Position numbers and translations under genes: made by a program. From Bacteroidetes bacterium HGW-Bacteroidetes-7 (lineage in GTDB: Bacteria > Bacteroidota > Bacteroidia > Bacteroidales > UBA932), in the NCBI GenBank assembly GCA_002842465.1, contig PHDA01000025.1, forward strand, positions 1 to 37,445: a stretch of DNA of 37,445 bases, written 5' to 3'. Of this stretch, positions 22,817 through 30,784 are shown piece after piece (the stretch's first letter is position 1; each line of letters starts with the position of its first letter). The notes beneath the pieces were generated by a model that did not search any database, was not told the DNA's origin, and saw only the letters and a program-made list of their open reading frames with translations.

Positions 22817-25258
22817 TCAGTTATTATTCATCTGGGGAATCTCTCTCTCTTCGCGTGAATCTCCAATTAGGTGCTTGCTAAAGTAGTCGCCCATTCTCCA
22901 GAAGAAATACTCTGTCATATCTCCAAATGCGTGTCTTTGTCCGGGCAGCATGAGCATGTCAAATCTCTTGTTGGCCTTTATAAGTGCATTTACCATTCTC
23001 ATTGTGTTTGCAGGGTGAACATTATTGTCAATGTCACCGTGAACAAGCATCAGATGGCCTTTAAGGTTTTTGGCTATCTGTGAGTTTCTGTCAATACTGT
23101 ATTTAAATGTGGTATCGCCTTTTTCTGTAATCTGTTCAAGAACTCCGTGGTGTTGTTCACTCCACCAGCGGTTGTAGATGTTGTTTTCATGATTTCCTGC
23201 GCTTGATACTGCAACCTTGAAGAAATCAGGGTAAACCAGCAAAGCGGCAGTTGACATGAAACCTCCGCCTGAGTGTCCGTGAATACCTACCTTATTTATG
23301 TCAATGAATTTGTGTTTAGCGGCAAGCTTCTCGGCAACCACCTTTTTATCTTCGAGCCCGTAATCTCTAAGGTTTCCGTAGCCGAAGTTGTGGTACCACT
23401 TAGATCTTGCAGGGTGTCCTCCGCGGTTACCCACGGTAATTACAATGAATCCAAACTGAGCAAGGCGGTCAACCCTGTCCATGCTCTTTGTCCATGATGC
23501 ATTTACCGCCTCGGTCTGAGGTCCAGGGTAAACGTATTCAATTATAGGGTAGAGTTTTGTAGAGTCAAAGTCAAACGGTTTGTACATTACTCCGTATAAA
23601 TCTGTTTTACCGTCACCGGCCTTTACTGTAAACCTTTCAGGGAATTTGTATCCAATTGCAAATAGCTGAGTAAGGTCTGTCTGCTCAAGATCGGCCAACT
23701 TCTTGCCGATGTTGTCATAGAGTGCAGATTTTGGCGCAATATCAACTCTTGAATAGTTGTTCACAAAGTATTTACCGTTATCTGATACATTTGCCTCGTG
23801 ATTAAAGTCACCAGGGTTTAGAAGTCTGAGGTTTGAGCCGTCAAAATTTACTCTGTATTGATGAGTGTAATATGGGTTTTCTCCCTTCTCTTTTGCATTT
23901 GCGGTAAAGTAGATTACCCTCTGAACAGGGTCAACTGCAACTACATCCTCTACATGGTACTCTCCCGAAGTGATTGGGTTTTTAAGTTTTCCATCGCCAT
24001 CGTAGAGGTAAAGATGTGCCCAACCGGTTCTCTCCGACCACCAAATAAACTCTTTACCGTTGTTAACGGTTCTTACGGGACGTGTCTCAACATAGGTGTT
24101 AAGTCTCTCCTCTACAAGAGTTTTAACTGTGTCGGCGTTTACATTTGCAAGGCAAAAATCAACCCTTTTAAGATCACGGCTCACCCTTGAAACATAAAAG
24201 TTCTCATTGTCGCCAAGCCATACGTTATGTCTTATTTCGTCAAGCATATCTTTTTTAAGCTGAGGAGCGGTGCTGACTCTAATCTCCTGATCTTTAAAGG
24301 CTGCCATAACTATCTCTTTGGCATTCTTTGTCTCCATATCGTATATGTACAGGTGCCTCGAAGGTGATTCAGATTCTCCCGGCATGTGGTATTTATACCT
24401 CTCAAGTTTTGGTCTTGGCTCTGCAAGTACATCAATAACCCACAGGTCTTTAACCTTTGAGGTGTTACTGCGAACCATTGCAAATCTCTTTGAATCCGGA
24501 GACCAAACTATAAAAGCGCCTGTTCTCTTTTTCTTGTCCTTCTCTGTAACATAAAAATCGTTGTCTCCCGAACCGAATCCAAAATCTTGTGTTCCCTCTG
24601 TAGTTAGCTGATGCTCTACAATAGTGGAGTCCTCATCGTTTTTTCTTGCTTTCTCGAAGTTCTCCATATCCATGTAGTAGAGGTTGAAATCTCTTGAGAA
24701 TACTACATAATTCTTGTCAGGTGATACGCTTCCCCATCTTGGGTATGGTTTTGGAGATTTGTAATCTTTAATTTCGGTAAGGTTACCTGTGGCAATGTCG
24801 ATTTCAAATCCGTGTACCTTTTTCTCCTTTTTTGTCTTTCCGGTCTTTTCGTCTTTAACATCTACATCAACGGTACTTTTAATCTCGAAGGTGAATTTGC
24901 GGTCATCAACAAGTTTAAATGATTGAATTGGAATGTTTTGAGCATCAAAAGGATCTTTTACAATCTCGGTGAGTTGAGCGGCAAGCTTTGCGTTGTCAAA
25001 GATTGGCCTCTTGGCACCGGTTGCCGGATCTACAATATAGTAGAATGTACCTTCGGGTGTCTGGTAGGTGTACCAGAATTTATCAGAATTCTTAAACCAG
25101 TTTGGGTTTACAGCTGTCGAGAAGACGAGCTTATTAACCTTTTTTGGCGAAAAACGTGCTGCAAGTTCATAGTTTGCCGTTGTTACCGGAGTTTGCTGTG
25201 CACTGCAGAGCAGCCCCGTGAAGAGCAGCATTAGAATAAACAGAGATTTTTTTGTCAT
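22817..25258 (-). CDS. S9 family prolyl oligopeptidase / DPP-IV-like peptidase
   Basis: An 813-aa exported serine peptidase (signal MTKKSLFILMLLFTGLLCSAQ). Residues to about 540 form the DPP-IV N-terminal beta-propeller (WSPDSKRFAMVRS, WGSVSPDKNYVVFSRDFNLYYMDM). The alpha/beta-hydrolase catalytic domain has Ser663 in GIHGHSGGGFMS, Asp744 in HGDIDNNVHP and His776 in PGQRHAF, a complete triad. The nucleophile elbow is GHSGGG rather than the GWSYGG of classical DPP-IV, placing it in a divergent bacteroidal S9 subgroup. Likely periplasmic cleavage of X-Pro or other N-terminal dipeptides during protein feeding. Monocistronic, with a terminator at 22751. Confidence 0.92.
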   Translation of the reverse strand: MTKKSLFILMLLFTGLLCSAQQTPVTTANYELAARFSPKKVNKLVFSTAVNPNWFKNSDKFWYTYQTPEGTFYYIVDPATGAKRPIFDNAKLAAQLTEIVKDPFDAQNIPIQSFKLVDDRKFTFEIKSTVDVDVKDEKTGKTKKEKKVHGFEIDIATGNLTEIKDYKSPKPYPRWGSVSPDKNYVVFSRDFNLYYMDMENFEKARKNDEDSTIVEHQLTTEGTQDFGFGSGDNDFYVTEKDKKKRTGAFIVWSPDSKRFAMVRSNTSKVKDLWVIDVLAEPRPKLERYKYHMPGESESPSRHLYIYDMETKNAKEIVMAAFKDQEIRVSTAPQLKKDMLDEIRHNVWLGDNENFYVSRVSRDLKRVDFCLANVNADTVKTLVEERLNTYVETRPVRTVNNGKEFIWWSERTGWAHLYLYDGDGKLKNPITSGEYHVEDVVAVDPVQRVIYFTANAKEKGENPYYTHQYRVNFDGSNLRLLNPGDFNHEANVSDNGKYFVNNYSRVDIAPKSALYDNIGKKLADLEQTDLTQLFAIGYKFPERFTVKAGDGKTDLYGVMYKPFDFDSTKLYPIIEYVYPGPQTEAVNASWTKSMDRVDRLAQFGFIVITVGNRGGHPARSKWYHNFGYGNLRDYGLEDKKVVAEKLAAKHKFIDINKVGIHGHSGGGFMSTAALLVYPDFFKVAVSSAGNHENNIYNRWWSEQHHGVLEQITEKGDTTFKYSIDRNSQIAKNLKGHLMLVHGDIDNNVHPANTMRMVNALIKANKRFDMLMLPGQRHAFGDMTEYFFWRMGDYFSKHLIGDSREEREIPQMNNN

Positions 25259-25298
25259 AATTTAGTATAATTTGGTAGTAATAATCTTTTTGTAAAGG

Positions 25299-25790
25299 TT
25301 AGTATTTCCACTCTCCAACCTCCATATCGTGAAGGGCTCCGTTTTGAACCCTAAAACGGATTGCTGTTCTTACATTATGAAAACCCTGGATGCCTGCGGC
25401 TCCGGGATTTATGCATATAAGGTTGTTGGTTTTATCATTAATTACCTTTAGAATATGGGAGTGGCCGCAAATGAAGACGTTGGGTCTGTGGGCTTGAATA
25501 AGCTGTAGTGCTCTGTGGTCGTATCTGCCCGGGTAACCTCCAATGTGCATCATTAGAAATTTTAGCCCCTCCATCTCAAAAAGCTGAATGTATGGGTGAA
25601 CCAGTCTGACATCCTGCCCGTCGCAATTTCCGTAAACCCCTTTTAGTGGTTTCATAGAAGAGATTGCATCCGAAACGGCAATGTTGCCAAAATCTCCGGC
25701 ATGCCATATTTGATCGGTACCGGCAAAAAAATGGCGAAGCTTATCGTCAAAGTGGCAATGTGTATCTGATAACAGTCCTATTAGGGGCAT
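25299..25790 (-). CDS. YfcE/MJ0936-family metallophosphodiesterase
   Basis: A 163-aa calcineurin-like phosphoesterase. The metal-binding signatures are all present: D9-T-H11 (LLSDTHCHF), HAGDFGN (30-36), YGNCDG (53-58), MMHIGG, and ICGHSHILK. Single-domain proteins of this type hydrolyse phosphodiesters in vitro with Mn2+; physiological substrates are unknown. Its ATG lies 8 nt after the stop of the NagX-like gene, so the two are probably one operon. Confidence 0.9.
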   Translation of the reverse strand: MPLIGLLSDTHCHFDDKLRHFFAGTDQIWHAGDFGNIAVSDAISSMKPLKGVYGNCDGQDVRLVHPYIQLFEMEGLKFLMMHIGGYPGRYDHRALQLIQAHRPNVFICGHSHILKVINDKTNNLICINPGAAGIQGFHNVRTAIRFRVQNGALHDMEVGEWKY

Positions 25791-25798
25791 CCTTGTGG

Positions 25799-26989
25799 TC
25801 AGAGTTTAATTACGATTTTCTTTTTGTAGAGGATTATTGCCATTACTGTGAAGATGGTAACATATCCCAAAGCGTACAACAGTGAACCCCATTCGTTATT
25901 GCCAAGCAGCGGAACGCAGCAGTTGTTGTAAATCCATGATGATGCGTTTGTAGTGACCTCTTTGAATGTTCCATCATCCTGCAATACAGATGTTTGCCAT
26001 TTGATGATTCTGCCCAAAGTTTTGGCAAATACTCCTGCCATTACAAATGCGAACAGGGGGTTTAGACCCAATGCCTTAAATGGATAGAAAATCTTCTCTT
26101 TGCCCTTGATATCTATGAAGTAGATGAACAGTGCCAGCATAAGTACCGACCAGCCACCTGCGTAAAATACATAAGATGGTGTCCAGAGTGGTTTGTTGAT
26201 TGGAATGACAGTGCTGAGAACTACACCCACTCCGAGAGCTATAAGTCCAATGGTGTAAAGGTCTCCGACAGCCTCTGTCTTATTGCTGCTTTTGCGAATG
26301 TGCCCGCCAACAAGATAACCGAAAAGAACTGTGGCAGAACCGGAGAGTACACCAAGCAGACCTTCGGGGTCGAATGGCATGCCAAAACCTTTGTAAACGT
26401 GTGTAATTCCCACAAGAGCAACATCAATACTGCCTGCAATTGTTCCCTCTTTTGAAAATGGGTCACCTGTCCCGAAAATTACGAGAATCAGCAGATGAAG
26501 CAGCATCAAAACCGAGCCTGCAACAATTATCTTTTTTGGTTTTTGAAGCCAGAGAGCAACAAGTGCTCCCACCATATAGCAGAGTGCAATTCTTTGAAGA
26601 ACTCCAAAAATTCTTAGATTTTGAATATAAACCAACCAGTTTTCTCCGAATGTCAGTTCAGCTGCGGGGTTGGTGTTGTAAAATGGAAAAGCGTTAAGTA
26701 GCAGACCTGTAAGAAATATTAGGAACGTTCTTTTAAGAACCTTTTTTACAGAAACTTTGTTGAGAGTATCGTTGTATTTTGCAAAGGCAAATGAGAGTGC
26801 TGCTCCAACAATAAAGAGAAAGAAGGGGAAAACCAGATCGGTTGGGGTGCATCCGTGCCAGGCTGCATGTTTGAGCGGAGGGAATATCTTGCCCCATGTT
26901 CCGGGATTGTTTACCAGTATCATTCCGGCAATTGTCATACCTCTTAGTACATCAAGAGCCGTGTATCTGTTAGTAACAATTTTATCCAT
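25799..26989 (-). CDS. nagX: NagX/HGSNAT-like membrane acetyltransferase (DUF5009 family)
   Basis: A 396-aa polytopic protein with about ten hydrophobic segments. The N terminus carries the family block ALDVLRGMTIAGMILVNNPG, then HAAWHGCTPTDLVFPFFLFIVGA, which includes the His-Gly-Cys-Thr-Pro-Thr-Asp run seen in bacterial NagX and human heparan-alpha-glucosaminide N-acetyltransferase. Such proteins acetylate glucosamine across the membrane; NagX in Shewanella was assigned to chitin-sugar use. The gene symbol is by similarity only. It is divergent from rsmE, with overlapping promoter elements in the 54-nt gap. A role in amino-sugar recovery alongside namZ is an inference. Confidence 0.85.
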   Translation of the reverse strand: MDKIVTNRYTALDVLRGMTIAGMILVNNPGTWGKIFPPLKHAAWHGCTPTDLVFPFFLFIVGAALSFAFAKYNDTLNKVSVKKVLKRTFLIFLTGLLLNAFPFYNTNPAAELTFGENWLVYIQNLRIFGVLQRIALCYMVGALVALWLQKPKKIIVAGSVLMLLHLLILVIFGTGDPFSKEGTIAGSIDVALVGITHVYKGFGMPFDPEGLLGVLSGSATVLFGYLVGGHIRKSSNKTEAVGDLYTIGLIALGVGVVLSTVIPINKPLWTPSYVFYAGGWSVLMLALFIYFIDIKGKEKIFYPFKALGLNPLFAFVMAGVFAKTLGRIIKWQTSVLQDDGTFKEVTTNASSWIYNNCCVPLLGNNEWGSLLYALGYVTIFTVMAIILYKKKIVIKL

Positions 26990-27000
26990 TTTTTAAATCA

Positions 27001-27035
27001 TTTGTAGACAAAAATAACCTTTTTAAATATATTTG
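27001..27035 (+). promoter_or_regulatory. Promoter of rsmE
   Basis: TTTG (27001-27004) and TATATTTG (27028-27035) fit the Bacteroidetes boxes, though the spacer is 23 nt rather than 19-21. The -7 box lies 8 nt before the ATG. Confidence 0.45.
27009..27016 (-). promoter_or_regulatory. -7 element of the NagX-like gene
   Basis: TATTTTTG on the minus strand fits TAnnTTTG, 19 nt before the ATG. It lies within the rsmE promoter spacer, so the divergent promoters interleave. Confidence 0.45.
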
Positions 27036-27043
27036 TCTTTAAT

Positions 27044-27766
27044 ATGGAACTCTTTTTTGCAAATATAATTAATGGTCAAACGGCAACCCTTGGGGCTGAG
27101 GAGACAACACACTGCATTAAGGTTTTGAGAAACAAGCCCGGTGACACAATCACAATTACAAATGGCAGAGGCTCTTTATACAGTGCAATGATCACCTCTG
27201 TCGCCGGAAAGGAGGCTCTTCTCAAAATTACAGAGGTACTGGGCGACCCTACTCCCAGGCCATATTATCTGCATATGGCTGTGTCGCTTGTTAAGAACCC
27301 AGACAGATTTGAGTGGTTTATTGAGAAGGCTGTTGAGATTGGTGTTGATGAGATTACACCCATTTACGGCGATCTGTCACAAAAGCGCAATTTCAAACAG
27401 GAGCGGGGAGAGCGCATTATTATGTCTGCTGTTAAGCAATCTTTAAAACCCCTGCTGCCTGTTCTTAATCCCTTAGTCTCTGCAAAAGAGTTGATTAAAC
27501 AGTTTTCAGCAGAGAGTGATTATCTGAAAATTATTGGCCATTGCCGCGAAGGTGAAAAAGAGGCACTTCCCTTAATCCTGAAAAACCGGGCGGCCGAAAA
27601 CGCTAAAATTCTCATATTAATAGGGCCCGAAGGCGATTTCTCACCTGAAGAGATTCAATGCGCAACCGACAACGGTTTTATTCCAATGCATATGGGCACC
27701 TCCCGCCTGCGTACCGAAACCGCCGCCCTCACCGCCACAACTGCGGTTTATCTGAATTCCTTGTAA
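27044..27766 (+). CDS. rsmE: 16S rRNA (uracil-1498-N3)-methyltransferase
   Basis: SPOUT-class methyltransferase that makes m3U1498 in the decoding centre of 16S rRNA. The 240-aa protein has the N-terminal PUA-like domain (ETTHCIKVLRNKPGDTITITNGRGSLYSA at about 21-49) and the C-terminal trefoil-knot domain: RFEWFIEKAVEIGVDEITPIYGDLSQKR, LILIGPEGDFSPEEI (about 194-208) and the SAM-binding LRTETAALTAT near 226-236. The usual GPRILRTETA appears here as GTSRLRTETA. Monocistronic, followed by an AT-rich 199-nt gap. Confidence 0.95.
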   Translation: MELFFANIINGQTATLGAEETTHCIKVLRNKPGDTITITNGRGSLYSAMITSVAGKEALLKITEVLGDPTPRPYYLHMAVSLVKNPDRFEWFIEKAVEIGVDEITPIYGDLSQKRNFKQERGERIIMSAVKQSLKPLLPVLNPLVSAKELIKQFSAESDYLKIIGHCREGEKEALPLILKNRAAENAKILILIGPEGDFSPEEIQCATDNGFIPMHMGTSRLRTETAALTATTAVYLNSL

Positions 27767-27796
27767 TTAAGCTTTTTTTTAAAATTCAATTAGGTT

Positions 27797-27817
27797 CTAT
27801 GATTTTAATAATCATAG
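27797..27817 (+). terminator. Hairpin after rsmE, possible weak terminator
   Basis: CTATGATT-ttaat-AATCATAG is a perfect 8-bp stem 30 nt after the rsmE stop. The T-rich stretch begins about 13 nt later rather than directly after the stem, so terminator function is uncertain. The rest of the gap to 27965 is AT-rich and shows no gene that I trust. Confidence 0.4.
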
Positions 27818-27965
27818 ATTGATTTCTATGTCTTTTTCTTTTAATTATTTGGTATATTGTATTTTATTAGATATTTTCACAACTGCAATTCCCCATTTTC
27901 TTAGCTACCTTCAATTTCGTTACTTTTTGTGTATTAACAATGGCTTAAAATGAACCTTTTACAAT

Positions 27966-29216
27966 ATGAAAAAGCTCATTTTTATATTATTTATTGCAAT
28001 AACTGCCTGCCGGAACAATAGTGATAATTATCTAAAAAATGATTTTCGGGTATTGGATATTGAGGGCAATGTAGGGAAGGGGCGGGTTGTAAAAATTAGT
28101 GAGATTGCAGACGAAGTTCTTTATATACCATTAGAGACTAACAATGAGTGTTTAGTGAATGAGCCCAATCGTGGTGTAAAATATTATTCAGGTTTAATCT
28201 ATATTGTTAGTTCAGAGAATCCGCAACACATAAAAATCTTTGACACTACAGGCAGGTATATCCGCACATTCAATAGGTTTGGAAGAGGGCCTCAAGAATA
28301 TGATTATATTCAAAGATTAAGAATAGAAAGAGCCACGAATAATATTTTAATTAGTACTCCAACGCAACTATGCGAATACACACAAGAGGGCTTATTTATT
28401 AGAAGAGTACTTTTACCTTCAGTAAATTTTATAGATAGATATGGATTTCGCGAATTCATTAAGATAAATGATAATAGATATGTATTATCAGTTAGTATAA
28501 ATAAGAATTCAAAATATTCAGCCATTGTTATTGACTCGTTGTCAGATGTAAAAGCGTTGGTTAAATATCCTGAATCAGAAATTGCTTTACAACAGAATTT
28601 ATTGGGCAGTATGTTTAACCCTTATATGTACAAATTTAAAAATGACGTAAGAATAATCAACAGTAATGATGAATATGTAATTACCTTAAATGAAGATGTC
28701 AAATTTGATACCGCATTTATTTTTAATTACGGTAAATATAAAATGACTGCAAAAAACACTCCTAATAAACCATCAATGAATGATAAATATATAGACAGGA
28801 GTTCATTAGTTTACGAAAGTGACAGATACCTTTTTTTACAATTTAATATGAGAGGTCTTGCTAAGAAGCACTTTGTCATATATTATGAGTATTCAAGTAA
28901 ATACAAGATATTTCCAATCGCTTATTCATACTTTGACAAAAAAACAGGAGAGTTTAATTTCATTTATCAGCCGGATAAAAACCAGTTTGGATTTTTAGAT
29001 GATATAGGAGGAGGTACTGCTTTATGGCCGATAGATATTTCTGATGATGGCTATATGATCTGTTATTTAAACGCACTTGAATTTTTAGAGTATGCTAAAT
29101 CTTCAAAAGCATCTGATAGTTTCAAAAAAATTGCAGAAAACCTTAAAGATAACGACAATCCGGTGATTGTAAGGGTGAAGCTGAAAAACCAATTTTATAT
29201 TGATCGTTTAGATTAA
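27966..29216 (+). CDS. 6-bladed beta-propeller lipoprotein, second paralogue
   Basis: A 416-aa lipoprotein with signal MKKLIFILFIAITAC (acceptor Cys15) followed by RNNSDN, which lacks the acidic surface-export pattern of its paralogue. Propeller-type strands are clear, e.g. IKIFDTTGRYIRTFNRFGRGPQEY near 87-110 and LCEYTQEGLFIRR near 138-150. It parallels the protein at 9379-10641 over its full length: D(I)EGNVGK, YIPLET, YSAIVIDS, FKND.RII, NEDV.FDT, SYFDKKTGEFNFI, FG(F)LDDIGGG.A.WP, YAK and RVKLKN at the end. Low GC and AT-rich codons set it apart from its neighbours rsmE and the antiporter. It has no obvious partner gene here. Function unknown. Confidence 0.82.
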   Translation: MKKLIFILFIAITACRNNSDNYLKNDFRVLDIEGNVGKGRVVKISEIADEVLYIPLETNNECLVNEPNRGVKYYSGLIYIVSSENPQHIKIFDTTGRYIRTFNRFGRGPQEYDYIQRLRIERATNNILISTPTQLCEYTQEGLFIRRVLLPSVNFIDRYGFREFIKINDNRYVLSVSINKNSKYSAIVIDSLSDVKALVKYPESEIALQQNLLGSMFNPYMYKFKNDVRIINSNDEYVITLNEDVKFDTAFIFNYGKYKMTAKNTPNKPSMNDKYIDRSSLVYESDRYLFLQFNMRGLAKKHFVIYYEYSSKYKIFPIAYSYFDKKTGEFNFIYQPDKNQFGFLDDIGGGTALWPIDISDDGYMICYLNALEFLEYAKSSKASDSFKKIAENLKDNDNPVIVRVKLKNQFYIDRLD

Positions 29217-30166
29217 ACAAGTAAATAGGTGATGTAGGCGGCGTACATCACTATCAGAATGATGCCCTCTTTGCGGTCAATTTTTAGGCCTTTGCCACGG
29301 TAGCCGAAAAAGAGTACTACGCCGGTGGCTGCTGCGGCTACGAGCGCGTCAATTGTACTGCTTGCGGCAAATGGCAGTGGAGTTATAACGGCACTTGCAC
29401 CAAGTATCAAAAAAATATTGAATATGTTTGAGCCGACAACGTTGCCAATTGCGATATCGCTGTTTCCTTTATAGGCTGCAACGAGACTGGTGGCAAGTTC
29501 GGGCAGTGATGTTCCCATTGCTACAATTGTTAGACCGATAACCGTTTCGCTCATTCCCCAGCCGACTGCGAGTTCGGTGGCGCTTCCGACAATGAGGTCT
29601 CCTCCAAATACAAGCGCTCCCAAACCTCCGACCATGTAAATTACAGATAACCAAATAGAAAGGTTGCTCTCTTTCTCTGTAATCTCCTCCTCTTTAATCT
29701 CCCCTTTTTTAGCGGAGAGAAATATGTAGTACATGAAGATTGAAAAGAAGAGCAGAAGTATCATGCCGTCGCTTCTTGAGATAACTCCGGGTGTTGAGTC
29801 AAAAAAGGTGTCTGAGGCTACAAAAATAAGAGCGAGTGAGGCAAGAATTGCAAAGGGAATCTCAATTTTGAGAAGTGAATTTTTTAGACTGATTGGGCTG
29901 ACTATAGCTGCAAAACCAATGATTAGCAAAAAGTTAAAGATGTTGCTTCCTATAACGTTACCTATTGCCATGCCGGGTGCGTTGTCAAGGCTGGCAATTA
30001 TATTTACTGAGAGTTCGGGGGCAGAGGTGCCGATTGAGACAACTGTCAGTCCAATTATCAGATCAGAAATTTTAAGTCTTTTGGCTACAGATGAGGCGCC
30101 TCTTACCAGGAAATCTGCTCCCGCAATAAGAAGTACAAAACCAATAATTAGCAGTAAATAGTTCAT
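29213..30166 (-). CDS. Calcium/sodium antiporter (CaCA family, YrbG-like)
   Basis: A 317-aa membrane protein of the K+-dependent Na+/Ca2+ exchanger-related CaCA family. The two inverted alpha-repeats are plain: GTSAPELSVNIIASLDNAPG with AIGNVIGSNIFNFLLIIG (about 46-86), and MGTSLPELATSLVAAYKGNS with AIGNVVGSNIFNIFLILG (about 217-256). Both keep the ion-coordinating Glu in G(T)S.PE. A loop rich in Glu and Lys (KKGEIKEEEITEKESN, about 153-168) separates the halves, as in the family. The start overlaps the tsaC stop by one base (TAATG), so the two are translationally linked. Confidence 0.95.
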   Translation of the reverse strand: MNYLLLIIGFVLLIAGADFLVRGASSVAKRLKISDLIIGLTVVSIGTSAPELSVNIIASLDNAPGMAIGNVIGSNIFNFLLIIGFAAIVSPISLKNSLLKIEIPFAILASLALIFVASDTFFDSTPGVISRSDGMILLLFFSIFMYYIFLSAKKGEIKEEEITEKESNLSIWLSVIYMVGGLGALVFGGDLIVGSATELAVGWGMSETVIGLTIVAMGTSLPELATSLVAAYKGNSDIAIGNVVGSNIFNIFLILGASAVITPLPFAASSTIDALVAAAATGVVLFFGYRGKGLKIDRKEGIILIVMYAAYITYLLV

Positions 30167-30741
30167 TATTTGCGCATTATTTTAACTACAGCTCCTTCGC
30201 CCAGATACAATATTGAGGATGGTTTACCGGTGAAGCCGGCCTCAAGCATGGGATTTGCCTGCCACTGCAGCTTTGCTGTAACTGCATCATCAAACTCTTC
30301 GAAAAGTGTCGGATATTTGCCCTCTGTGAAACCTTCGGTTGCTGTGACAACTGCTCTGCCGAATTTCTTTAGCATGGCGGTGCAGAATGGGTGGGTTACA
30401 ACTCGAATTGCTACAGATTTGTCATCTGCAATTACCTCGGGGGCAACATTGAGTGCTTTTGGGTAGATTATAGTTAACGGAGTATCAGAAGCCTCCACAA
30501 CCTCTTCGGCAATTTCGGGAACCTCTTTAATATATTTGTAAACCATATTCATGTCGGGAACGAGCAAAATCATTCCTTTGTTTGATTTGACACCGGTTAT
30601 AGAAATCAGTTTCTGAACTGCCTCCCGGTTAGAGGCATCACAACCCAACGCCCAAACGGTGTCTGTGGGAAAAAGAATTAGACCTCCCTCCCTTAGTGCC
30701 TTAACGGCCTCGTCAACTGCTTTTCTGATTTCAGCTTCCAT
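30166..30741 (-). CDS. tsaC: Threonylcarbamoyl-AMP synthase (Sua5/YciO/YrdC family)
   Basis: Makes threonylcarbamoyl-AMP from threonine, bicarbonate and ATP, the first step of tRNA t6A37 synthesis. The 191-aa single-domain form shows GGLILFPTDTVWALGCDASNREAVQKLISITG (19-50), KSNKGMILLV, PLTIIYPKA, and VAIRVVTHPFC near 111-121. The canonical KxR of TsaC appears as the KSNKG motif. It lacks the C-terminal Sua5 domain, as expected for TsaC or YciO; the short form leaves YciO (function less clear) as an alternative. Operon with the antiporter downstream. Confidence 0.88.
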   Translation of the reverse strand: MEAEIRKAVDEAVKALREGGLILFPTDTVWALGCDASNREAVQKLISITGVKSNKGMILLVPDMNMVYKYIKEVPEIAEEVVEASDTPLTIIYPKALNVAPEVIADDKSVAIRVVTHPFCTAMLKKFGRAVVTATEGFTEGKYPTLFEEFDDAVTAKLQWQANPMLEAGFTGKPSSILYLGEGAVVKIMRK

Positions 30742-30772
30742 TTTTTATGCTCTGTTTAATTCAAGTTTGTTG

Positions 30773-30780
30773 CAAAATTA
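30773..30780 (-). promoter_or_regulatory. -7 element of the tsaC-antiporter operon
   Basis: TAATTTTG on the minus strand fits TAnnTTTG, 31 nt before the ATG and immediately after the glycosyltransferase stop codon. Confidence 0.5.
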
Positions 30781-30784
30781 TGAT

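Noticed and set aside
27828-27953. 41-codon frame before the second beta-propeller gene, considered as a NVEALA- or GG-leader-type peptide
   Set aside because: The product (MSFSFNYLVYCILLD...) has neither a basic signal start nor a NVEAL or double-Gly motif; it looks like AT-rich chance sequence.
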